DNA from: Nitrososphaeria archaeon
GTDB lineage: Archaea > Thermoproteota > Nitrososphaeria > JACIWG01
Assembly: GCA_029776125.1 (NCBI GenBank)
Contig: JARVJS010000084.1
Span: 1 to 17,181, forward strand
Direction: 5' to 3'
Length of the DNA: 17,181 nt
The position numbers and the translations under genes are program-made. Positions 1 through 5,828 of the stretch are shown piece after piece (positions within the stretch are counted from its first letter, which is position 1; every line of letters starts with the position of its first letter). Below the pieces are notes generated by a model. That model was given only the letters and a program-made list of their open reading frames with translations. It did not search any database and had not been told where the DNA came from.

Positions 1-888
1 TTCAATGGTTTCCAAGCTAACCTTTCTTTGAGGGGGGAGAGGTGGGCCAAAATCTTTTCCTATAGCTTGAAGTATAGCTTTAGAGATTGTTCCTTCACCA
101 ACACCCTGGTAGCCAAGTTCTTCAGCCGCACCTAAAACTTCTCTCCAAGCATGCAGTCTTTTATGCTCAAGGTCAAACTTTTTGTAATCTTTCTTCTCCA
201 ATAGGCTGTATAGGTATAGTTCTGCTTTAGGCGCAATATTACCAAGTAATGAGATGTATCCTTTTGCTCCAAGTTGGAAAGCAAGTGAAGTCATTGTACT
301 ATTGTCTATAAAGTTAACTTTATCCGAAAACTCTTTTAGAACACGTATGAAATTCACACTATCAAAGGAAATCCATTTCACACCAACTACATTTTCTAAT
401 GTGATAAGTTTTTCCATGAGCTTTGGCCTTATCTCAAACCCCATTGCAGCCCAAGGAGTATTATAAACCATTATACCCACATTAGCATTATCATTTATCA
501 TTTTATAATGTGTATATGCTTCTTCGTCAACCGGAGCCAGATAATGCGGTGGGTTGACTTGCAAAAAGTCTACACCAACGTCCTCAGCATATTTTGCTCT
601 CTTTACCGCCTCTTTAGTACAACTTTCAAAAATTCCAGTCATCGTCGGAACCTTACCGTTTGCAGCATCGACTAAGGTTTCCATTACCTTAAAATGTTCT
701 TCTCTTGTAAGAAAGTATCCTTCACCAAGTCCACCTGCAGCCATTAGAACAGCCTTACCTTCTACCATACCTTCTTCGATAAGCCAGTTCACATGCTCCT
801 TCAACTTTTCCAAGTCTATTTCAAAATCCTTTTTGGTTGGAGTGGGAATCGATATAACTATTCCCTTAAGTCTACCTTTTCTGTTCAT
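1..888 (-). CDS. DapA/NAL-family Schiff-base lyase, paralogue A (C-terminus cut by window edge)
   Basis: This TIM-barrel protein of the dihydrodipicolinate synthase / N-acetylneuraminate lyase family has 296 residues visible and probably lacks only the last ~10-20. Y142 (in GIMVYNTPW) and K171 (in VVGVKW) match the catalytic Tyr and Schiff-base Lys. The loop that is normally GTTGE or GSTGE reads GGLGE at residues 52-56, so the Thr/Ser pair that binds the pyruvate carboxylate is missing. Family members cleave or form C-C bonds through pyruvate imines, or dehydrate sugar acids; the substrate here is unknown. It is closest by eye to the gene at 2153-3097 (same GIMVYNTPW block). The neighbouring aldolase and enolase-superfamily genes suggest sugar-acid catabolism over lysine synthesis. 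The ATG at 888 lies about 29 bases from a TATA-like element, consistent with a leaderless or very short leader. Family assignment is confident; function is open. Confidence 0.88.
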   Translation of the reverse strand, partial: MNRKGRLKGIVISIPTPTKKDFEIDLEKLKEHVNWLIEEGMVEGKAVLMAAGGLGEGYFLTREEHFKVMETLVDAANGKVPTMTGIFESCTKEAVKRAKYAEDVGVDFLQVNPPHYLAPVDEEAYTHYKMINDNANVGIMVYNTPWAAMGFEIRPKLMEKLITLENVVGVKWISFDSVNFIRVLKEFSDKVNFIDNSTMTSLAFQLGAKGYISLLGNIAPKAELYLYSLLEKKDYKKFDLEHKRLHAWREVLGAAEELGYQGVGEGTISKAILQAIGKDFGPPLPPQRKVSLETIE

Positions 889-912
889 AAGCTTATTTTA
901 AGGTGCTATATG

Positions 913-922
913 CTTATAAATA
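913..922. promoter_or_regulatory. TATA-like element between divergent genes
   Basis: The sequence CTTATAAATA lies between the minus-strand lyase starting at 888 and the small plus-strand ORF starting at 957. Read on the minus strand it is TATTTATAAG, about 29 bases before the ATG at 888. Read on the plus strand, together with the following TTTAATAA, it would place transcription start near 945-950, just before the ATG at 957. It was assigned from spacing and composition only; no BRE was resolved. Confidence 0.4.
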
Positions 923-956
923 TTTAATAACTTAATTTTCCCCTGTTGATATAATA

Positions 957-1103
957 ATGCAAGAAGGTTCAAAGGAAAAATTGGATTGGAAAGATTATTT
1001 AGCAATTGTTATCGCTTTACTTGAAACAATATATTTGCCAATTATCATATTAATTTTTATACTCTTTTTTGCTGCCATAGTTTTTACTTTATTGGTCCAT
1101 TAA
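957..1103 (+). CDS. Small hydrophobic membrane peptide, 48 residues (hypothetical)
   Basis: A short open frame (ATG 957, TAA 1101-1103) fills the gap between two minus-strand lyase genes. It encodes a charged N-terminal stretch (residues 1-14, including SKEKLDWKD) followed by about 32 nearly uninterrupted hydrophobic residues (LAIVIALLETIYLP onward), ending in LLVH. That fits one long or two tightly packed membrane helices with the charged end outside the hydrophobic stretch. The polar head, clean hydrophobic tail and a TATA-like element at proper distance argue for a real gene. The stop sits three bases from the tail of the convergent neighbour. I do not recognise a family. A chance ORF in AT-rich DNA could also be T-rich and hydrophobic, so confidence is moderate. 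Confidence 0.5.
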   Translation: MQEGSKEKLDWKDYLAIVIALLETIYLPIIILIFILFFAAIVFTLLVH

Positions 1104-1106
1104 AGG

Positions 1107-2033
1107 CTACTTAAATAAACCAATTTCCTTCAAGATGCCCTTCAATTCGCTCACATCTTTTTTGTTTAATGGAAGCAGTGGTTTTCTTGGGGGCCAGCCA
1201 GGTAAATTTAGTAATTTCATAGCCTCCTTTATGATTGAAATCCATATCATTCCACTACTTTCTCTACTCTTTCTTTCAACAAATTCGAAATACGGATATA
1301 GTCTTTTATGAAGATCTATCATTTGGTCCCATTTATGTTTTAATGCTAGATTGTACATTTCAACTGCAAGAGTTGGAGCAAAATTAGCTAACTCACTTAT
1401 ATGCCCCTTTCCTCCTGAAAGATAAAAGTAAGGTGCTTGAAGCTCGCCTAAACCAACAGAAAATGTTAACTTATCACCTAAAGCGTATAGATGCAAGAAG
1501 ATATCGATAATATCTCTTGTCGTATCTTTAACAGCAACAATGTTTGGAAGTGTAGCCAACTTTCTAAGAAGTTCGGTGCTCAAAGATATCTTTGTCATAG
1601 AAGGATTATTATAGACTATTATCCCAATTTTAATAGATTCTGCAAGTGCTTTAAAATGTTGATAAATTCCTTCAGGCGTGGGCACTACATAGTATGGTGG
1701 AAGAACCAAGACACCATCAGCACCAACATCTTCAGCATATTTGCTGATTTCTATAGTCTGTTTTGTGCCACTATAACCTGTGCCAGGAATTACAGGAACT
1801 TTACCTCCGACCTCCTCAACCACAAGTTTTATAACTCTCTTATGTTCTTCTGTTGTAAGATTCCAAAATTCTCCAGTACTACCTGTTGGATGCAGAACAT
1901 GAACTTTGTGCTTTAAGAGATAGCGGACATTTTCTTTTAGCCCATCTTCATCCAAGCTATAATCTTTCTTAAAAGGGGTGACCATTACAACCTGTACACC
2001 AACATATCTTTCTTTAAGTTCAGATGGCTCCAT
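1107..2033 (-). CDS. DapA/NAL-family lyase or dehydratase (canonical loop)
   Basis: This complete 308-residue (beta/alpha)8 protein is of the DHDPS / N-acetylneuraminate lyase family and has the usual length. It carries the canonical carboxylate-binding loop GSTGE (residues 51-55), catalytic Tyr Y141 (IIVYNNP) and Schiff-base Lys K169 (IVAVKD). The C-terminal GWPPRKPLLPL segment is typical of the family. Possible activities are 2-keto-3-deoxy-sugar-acid aldolase, keto-deoxy-glucarate dehydratase, or true DHDPS. I prefer the sugar-acid group, because no lysine-pathway gene is nearby and an enolase-superfamily dehydratase and a second aldolase type are. The ATG at 2033 sits 26-27 bases from the centre of a strong TATA palindrome, so the transcript is probably leaderless. 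It is the only one of the three paralogues here with an intact GSTGE loop. Confidence 0.9.
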   Translation of the reverse strand: MEPSELKERYVGVQVVMVTPFKKDYSLDEDGLKENVRYLLKHKVHVLHPTGSTGEFWNLTTEEHKRVIKLVVEEVGGKVPVIPGTGYSGTKQTIEISKYAEDVGADGVLVLPPYYVVPTPEGIYQHFKALAESIKIGIIVYNNPSMTKISLSTELLRKLATLPNIVAVKDTTRDIIDIFLHLYALGDKLTFSVGLGELQAPYFYLSGGKGHISELANFAPTLAVEMYNLALKHKWDQMIDLHKRLYPYFEFVERKSRESSGMIWISIIKEAMKLLNLPGWPPRKPLLPLNKKDVSELKGILKEIGLFK

Positions 2034-2054
2034 ACTTTAAAATGAATGCATTTG

Positions 2055-2064
2055 TTTATATAAA
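2055..2064 (-). promoter_or_regulatory. TATA box for leaderless lyase gene at 2033
   Basis: TTTATATAAA is centred about 26-27 bases from the ATG at 2033 on the minus strand. That is the spacing expected when transcription begins at the start codon. The element is itself palindromic, so its orientation is judged only from the downstream gene. Confidence 0.55.
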
Positions 2065-2111
2065 TTTTTGTTTTTAATAAAAATGTAATAAAATTTTAAT
2101 AAAGTTAATAT

Positions 2112-2120
2112 TTTTATAAA
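2112..2120 (+). promoter_or_regulatory. TATA box for lyase gene at 2153
   Basis: TTTTATAAA is centred near 2116 and would place transcription start near 2142, leaving a leader of about 10 bases before the ATG at 2153. It shares the 2034-2152 intergenic region with the divergent promoter of the gene at 2033, so the two paralogues are back-to-back with separate TATA elements. Confidence 0.5.
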
Positions 2121-2152
2121 TGCCGCCCTATAATATTTTGAGTGGGATTTGA

Positions 2153-3097
2153 ATGGATTTTATGAAAGTAAAGGAAAAACTTGTTGGGCCAGCTGTTTCA
2201 ATAGCAACACCAATGAAGGATAACTTCGAAATCGACTTAGATGGTCTAGAATATAATGTGGAGTATCTAATTGATAATGGATTCATTAATGGCAAAGGGG
2301 TTATAATGGCTGTTGCTGCAGCGGGTGAGGCGCCCTCGTTAACATTAGAGGAAAGAAAAAACGCTATGAAGGTTGTTGCTGAGACAGCAAAAGGGAAGGT
2401 TCCTCTAGTGACATCTGCACAGGATCCTTCACTTGACAACGTTATAAAATTGGCTAAATATGCAGAAGAAGTAGGATACGATGCAGTACAGATATCACCA
2501 CCATTCTATTTTCCAGTAAATGCCGAAGTAATCTACCAGTTTTTCGAACAAATATCTAGAAAAACAGATATCGGCATAATGGTTTATAATACGCCTTGGG
2601 TGAATAGAGGCTACAATATAGATTTGAAATTGATGGAGAAGCTTGTCAAAATTGAAAATATCGTATCATTTAAATGGAGAAACGATAATGAGATAACATA
2701 TCTTAAGGCTATCGAAAAATTTTCATCAAAGATTTCATTTTTAGACAACACTTTGAGTCCAGTTCCAGCATACATTTTAGGTGCAAGGATGTATCTTGCT
2801 ATACCAGCAAACTTTGCACCAAAATACTCTCTACACATCCACGAACTACTTACAAACAGAAGATATGAGGAGGCTACAAAAGAACTCTTTAAACTCCACA
2901 TCCCATATTATGAATGGATAAATGAGGTTGAAAAAGAAGGCATTTTGGGTGAAGGCGCAATCATTAAAGCACCTATGAAGATGGTAGGATTACCTTCAGG
3001 CCCAGCTAGACCACCATACAATTTCATATTAAATGATAAACAAAAAAAGAGACTCCATGATATACTAAAGGAAGCAGGTCTAAAAGTAGTAGAATAA
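2153..3097 (+). CDS. DapA/NAL-family Schiff-base lyase, paralogue B (altered loop)
   Basis: This complete 314-residue TIM-barrel enzyme belongs to the DHDPS / N-acetylneuraminate lyase family. Y145 (GIMVYNTPW) and the Schiff-base Lys K174 (IVSFKW) are present. The loop equivalent to GTTGE reads AAAGE (residues 55-59), so both hydroxyl residues that normally hold the pyruvate carboxylate are replaced by Ala. The same loop is altered in paralogue A at 1-888, which also shares the KxVxMA and GIMVYNTPW blocks, so these two form a subgroup distinct from the canonical gene at 1107-2033. This could mean another keto acid, a hydratase-aldolase reaction or a different binding mode. ATG 2153 was chosen for its fit to the TATA element; ATG 2162 in the same frame is an alternative. 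The C-terminus has the usual GLPSGPARPPY segment. Confidence 0.88.
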   Translation: MDFMKVKEKLVGPAVSIATPMKDNFEIDLDGLEYNVEYLIDNGFINGKGVIMAVAAAGEAPSLTLEERKNAMKVVAETAKGKVPLVTSAQDPSLDNVIKLAKYAEEVGYDAVQISPPFYFPVNAEVIYQFFEQISRKTDIGIMVYNTPWVNRGYNIDLKLMEKLVKIENIVSFKWRNDNEITYLKAIEKFSSKISFLDNTLSPVPAYILGARMYLAIPANFAPKYSLHIHELLTNRRYEEATKELFKLHIPYYEWINEVEKEGILGEGAIIKAPMKMVGLPSGPARPPYNFILNDKQKKRLHDILKEAGLKVVE

Positions 3098-3115
3098 TAT
3101 ACAACAGCCATCACT

Positions 3116-3125
3116 TATTTTAAAA
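3116..3125 (+). promoter_or_regulatory. TATA-like element for HpcH/HpaI aldolase gene
   Basis: TATTTTAAAA is centred near 3120 and predicts transcription start near 3147. That gives a leader of about 24 bases that contains the ribosome site at 3160-3164. This gene is therefore not leaderless, unlike its neighbours. Confidence 0.4.
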
Positions 3126-3159
3126 ACTTAAAATCATAATATGATGATACTCTAACTAT

Positions 3160-3164
3160 AGGTG
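3160..3164 (+). promoter_or_regulatory. Shine-Dalgarno site that decides the TTG start at 3171
   Basis: AGGTG matches the archaeal anti-SD. It ends six bases before TTG 3171, which yields MKNRLKEIL, the usual N-terminus of this aldolase family. The upstream GTG at 3162 lies inside the site itself and would not be served by it. Confidence 0.55.
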
Positions 3165-3170
3165 CTTTTT

Positions 3171-3923
3171 TTGAAAAATAGATTAAAAGAAATTTTGAAA
3201 AAAGGTAATATTGCAGTAGGAATAACAGTTACAATAGGACACCCAGATGTGTCGGAGATACTTGCGAAAATGGGATTTGACTTCATAAATTTTGATATAC
3301 AGCATACACCATTAAGCATTGAGACAGTTCAGTACCTTATGCAGGCTATGAGCTATTCTGATTCCACACCAATTGTTAGAGTCCCATGGAACGACATTGT
3401 TATGATAAACAGGGCACTTGATATTGGTGCACACGGTATAATCGTACCATTCGTGAACACTAGAGAGGACATGGAAAGGGCGCTCAAATTTGCTAGATTT
3501 CCTCCAATAGGTGTTAGAAGTTATGGTCCAAGACGTGCAAGTTTAAGAGATCCAGAATATGTAAAAAATTGCAATGAAGAAATACTTGTATTTCCTCAAA
3601 TCGAGACTAAAGAAAGTTTGGAAAACATTGAAGATATCCTTTCAGTTGAAGGTGTTGAAGCATTCTTTGTAGGACCATACGACCTTTCATTCTCACTTGG
3701 CGTTTTCATGCAATGGGATAATCCAAAATTTTTGAAAGCGATTGAACGAATAATTGAGGCTGCAGAAAGCACTGGCACAATTCCTGGAATGCTTGCCTTA
3801 ATAGAGGATCCAGTTAAAACTATTGAAAGAGGCTTTAGACTCATAAATCTGGGAATAGACACAGGACTTCTCATAGATTCTGCTTCTATGCTACTAGAGA
3901 AAGTTAATAGGGTAAGAAAATAA
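3171..3923 (+). CDS. HpcH/HpaI-family class II (metal-dependent) 2-keto acid aldolase
   Basis: Numbered from the TTG at 3171, this 250-residue protein matches the length and catalytic plan of HpaI/RhmA/GarL aldolases. H45 (FDIQHTP) and R70 (VRVPWND) occupy the same numbers as the catalytic His and Arg of HpaI. E145 (PQIETKE) and D171 (VGPYDLS) are the metal ligands. These enzymes cleave 2-keto-3-deoxy acids to pyruvate and an aldehyde using a divalent metal; substrates include 2-keto-3-deoxy-rhamnonate and -glucarate and 4-hydroxy-2-ketoheptanedioate, and which applies here is not visible. The start could also be GTG 3162, giving three extra residues. The TAA at 3921-3923 directly abuts the stop of the convergent enolase-superfamily gene. 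Together they look like a dehydratase plus aldolase pair for sugar acids, although on opposite strands. Confidence 0.9.
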   Translation: MKNRLKEILKKGNIAVGITVTIGHPDVSEILAKMGFDFINFDIQHTPLSIETVQYLMQAMSYSDSTPIVRVPWNDIVMINRALDIGAHGIIVPFVNTREDMERALKFARFPPIGVRSYGPRRASLRDPEYVKNCNEEILVFPQIETKESLENIEDILSVEGVEAFFVGPYDLSFSLGVFMQWDNPKFLKAIERIIEAAESTGTIPGMLALIEDPVKTIERGFRLINLGIDTGLLIDSASMLLEKVNRVRK

Positions 3924-5015
3924 TCATGAATTGAAAAATTTTTCTTCTAACCCAATGCCTTTTTTACCTACAATTTTTGCCATACCATTATCTATAACCA
4001 AACATTTTTCTAGAAATTGGTCTCTAGCCCTCCATCTTTTTCCATAAACTGGATATTCGGCAATGTACCCGTTTGGTGATGCCGTAATAAGATGTAATCC
4101 CACCATAAACCCTACTATTGAGTGAAGATGTGGAGCTAATTTTATACCATATGCTTCTGCTATTGAGGAAACTTTTCTTGCCTGTGTTAAGCCTCCTACA
4201 TGGTTTATGTCAGGCTGCACTACAATTGCTATATTTTCTTCCATTATTTTAATAAAATCTTTTATCATGTAATAGTTTTCACCTAATGCTACTGGTATTA
4301 TAGTGCTTTTTGAAAGGGACTTTAATCCATTAAAGTTGAAGACATCTATTGGTTCCTCAAACCAGAATATTTCAAAATCTTCAACCCTCCTCGCAAAGAA
4401 CTTTGCCTCTTCTATAGTATAGCCCTGGTTTCCGTCCAACATTAGCTTAAAATCATATCCAAGCACTTCCCTTAACATTTTAACATATTCTATATCCTTT
4501 TTAACATTAAAGCCGACCTTAACCTTAACACCTTTAAACCCTTCGCTAACAAAATTTTTTATCCTTTCAACTGGAGGTTGTCCCATAAAGCTGGCATACA
4601 GTTCTATAGAATCTCTAAATTTTCCACCTAAAAGATTGTATAGTGGTGTATCAAATGATTTGCTAATTATGTCCCATAGTGCGACATCTATGGCTGAAGA
4701 TGCAGTAACAACTGCACCAGACCTGCCTAAAGCGTAGGCTTCTGAGCCAAAACCAATCATTTTAATCCAAATCCTTTCAATATTATGCGGGTCTTCGCCA
4801 ACTATCTTCTGTTCAAGCTTGTCTAGAATTATCTTTTCAAAAATTCCCATTTCTTTTCCGTGCAACGGTGCAATATCTGCCACTCCAACTATTCCTTCAT
4901 CTGTATAAACCTTAACTAAGAGAAAATTGAAATCGCTCCATCTTGCTGTAGAATCGAGGGCGGGTTCATCTAAAGGTAATGAGACTGATTCTGTTTCAAC
5001 CTTCACGATTTTCAT
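3924..5015 (-). CDS. Enolase-superfamily enzyme, mandelate-racemase subgroup; probable sugar-acid dehydratase
   Basis: A 363-residue protein with the N-terminal capping domain (1-130) and modified TIM barrel of the mandelate racemase subgroup. The catalytic set is complete and nearly at mandelate racemase numbering: K164-x-K166 (VKVKVG), metal ligands D194 (LDGNQ), E220 (WFEEP) and E246 (LGENY), the D269/H296 dyad (QPDINH, APHLHS), and E320 (IAEYP). Members abstract the proton alpha to a carboxylate; most with this set dehydrate aldonic or aldaric acids to 2-keto-3-deoxy acids, and others racemise. Three lyases and an HpaI-type aldolase alongside favour a dehydratase feeding an aldolase. The substrate cannot be read from sequence. 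ATG 5015 is about 28 bases from a TATA element, so the transcript is probably leaderless. The TGA stop touches the stop of the convergent aldolase gene with no gap. Confidence 0.92.
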   Translation of the reverse strand: MKIVKVETESVSLPLDEPALDSTARWSDFNFLLVKVYTDEGIVGVADIAPLHGKEMGIFEKIILDKLEQKIVGEDPHNIERIWIKMIGFGSEAYALGRSGAVVTASSAIDVALWDIISKSFDTPLYNLLGGKFRDSIELYASFMGQPPVERIKNFVSEGFKGVKVKVGFNVKKDIEYVKMLREVLGYDFKLMLDGNQGYTIEEAKFFARRVEDFEIFWFEEPIDVFNFNGLKSLSKSTIIPVALGENYYMIKDFIKIMEENIAIVVQPDINHVGGLTQARKVSSIAEAYGIKLAPHLHSIVGFMVGLHLITASPNGYIAEYPVYGKRWRARDQFLEKCLVIDNGMAKIVGKKGIGLEEKFFNS

Positions 5016-5038
5016 AGCATAATTTTTTGTAAATCTTC

Positions 5039-5048
5039 TTTATAAATT
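5039..5048 (-). promoter_or_regulatory. TATA box for enolase-superfamily gene
   Basis: On the minus strand this reads AATTTATAAA, centred about 28 bases from the ATG at 5015. That is consistent with a leaderless transcript. A separate element for the divergent gene lies at 5061-5069. Confidence 0.5.
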
Positions 5049-5060
5049 ATACCATAATCT

Positions 5061-5069
5061 TTATTTAAA
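5061..5069 (+). promoter_or_regulatory. TATA box for hydrogenase protease gene
   Basis: TTATTTAAA is centred about 26 bases before the ATG at 5092, which predicts transcription starting at or next to the start codon. Confidence 0.5.
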
Positions 5070-5091
5070 CAGATAATATGTTGTAAATAAG

Positions 5092-5589
5092 ATGATAGAG
5101 GAGCCCCTTAATATAATAAAAGAATTGATAGAGGATTCTTCAAAGAAGATTTTCGTGTGTATCGGAAACGAATTAAGAGGAGATGATGAAGTTGGAGTAC
5201 ATATTGGTAGACGATTAAAGAAGACAAGCCTAAAGGATAATGTTATATTGGCATATAATACACCGGAAAACCATATACAAGAAATTCTTGAAAAGGATGT
5301 AGAGACAGTAATATTTTTTGATGCTGTAGACGTTAAAGCGTCTCCTGGAACAATCATCTTACAAGAAATTTTGCCAGACAAACCATCATACATTAGCATT
5401 TCAACCCACAGCATACCTATTGAAACGATAGTTTCAATAATACAGTCGCTTTCAGGTAAAAAGATGAGATTCTATATAATTGGATTACAGGCTAAGAATT
5501 TAGACTTCGGAAGCAAGATGAGCAAAGAAGTCGTTTACGCTGCTAAAAAATTGACAGAAATGATTATAAAGGATATTGAAAGCAAGTGA
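5092..5589 (+). CDS. Hydrogenase maturation protease (HycI/HyaD family)
   Basis: This 165-residue endopeptidase trims the C-terminus of a [NiFe]-hydrogenase large subunit after nickel insertion. The family hallmark GNELRGDDEVG is at residues 25-35. By comparison with E. coli HycI the metal-sensing ligands should be D32, D77 (FFDAVD) and H106 (STHSIP), and all three are present. The PENHI segment (58-62) resembles the PEN segment of HycI. The protein is soluble and cytoplasmic. No hydrogenase structural or Hyp gene is in the window, so the target large subunit is encoded elsewhere; the HycI-like motifs would suit an energy-converting or F420/NAD-type hydrogenase. The ATG sits at leaderless distance from its TATA element. 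An archaeon with this gene probably produces or consumes hydrogen. Confidence 0.92.
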   Translation: MIEEPLNIIKELIEDSSKKIFVCIGNELRGDDEVGVHIGRRLKKTSLKDNVILAYNTPENHIQEILEKDVETVIFFDAVDVKASPGTIILQEILPDKPSYISISTHSIPIETIVSIIQSLSGKKMRFYIIGLQAKNLDFGSKMSKEVVYAAKKLTEMIIKDIESK

Positions 5590-5614
5590 ATTCTATTCAG
5601 TGGCAATATTCGGA

Positions 5615-5812
5615 TTATTCCTTAAAATGCAACATTATAGCATAGTTTGGACAGTGGATTTCACACATTCTACAACCAATACATGCGCCAGAATTTGAAG
5701 GATAAGCCTTTCCAGCTTTAATTTCAAAAACTTTAGAGGGACAGACCTTTAAACATACACCGCATCCCCTACATTTTCTTTCATCCACAACCTGTTTAAT
5801 CATTTCCCTCAT
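5615..5812 (-). CDS. Small 2[4Fe-4S] ferredoxin-like protein
   Basis: This 65-residue protein has two classical cluster motifs: C14-x2-C17-x2-C20-x3-C24-P and C44-x2-C47-x2-C50-x3-C54-P. They fit two low-potential [4Fe-4S] clusters, each completed by the Cys next to Pro. The spacing, and the KVFEIKAGKAYPSN linker between the motifs, resembles delta subunits of 2-oxoacid:ferredoxin oxidoreductases (KorD/PorD), but a free electron carrier is equally possible because no oxidoreductase partner is adjacent. It begins 16 bases after the membrane protein gene on the same strand and is probably cotranscribed with it. ATG 5812 and ATG 5803 are both possible starts; the gene is real either way. It converges on the hydrogenase protease gene with a 25-base gap. 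Confidence 0.9.
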   Translation of the reverse strand: MREMIKQVVDERKCRGCGVCLKVCPSKVFEIKAGKAYPSNSGACIGCRMCEIHCPNYAIMLHFKE

Positions 5813-5828
5813 TGCAAAGAAATTTTTC

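Noticed and set aside
1491..1916. 141-codon open frame antisense to the canonical lyase gene
   Set aside because: It lies wholly inside a confident gene on the other strand, is Cys/Asn/Phe-rich, and shows no family motif.
1107..2033. Lysine-pathway dihydrodipicolinate synthase (dapA)
   Set aside because: The GSTGE loop is compatible, but no lysine gene is near, two more paralogues and sugar-acid enzymes are, and family names do not settle function. Kept as a family-level call.
3162..3170. GTG start for the HpcH/HpaI aldolase
   Set aside because: The GTG lies inside the AGGTG ribosome site. TTG 3171 has the site at proper spacing and gives the usual N-terminus. GTG remains possible.
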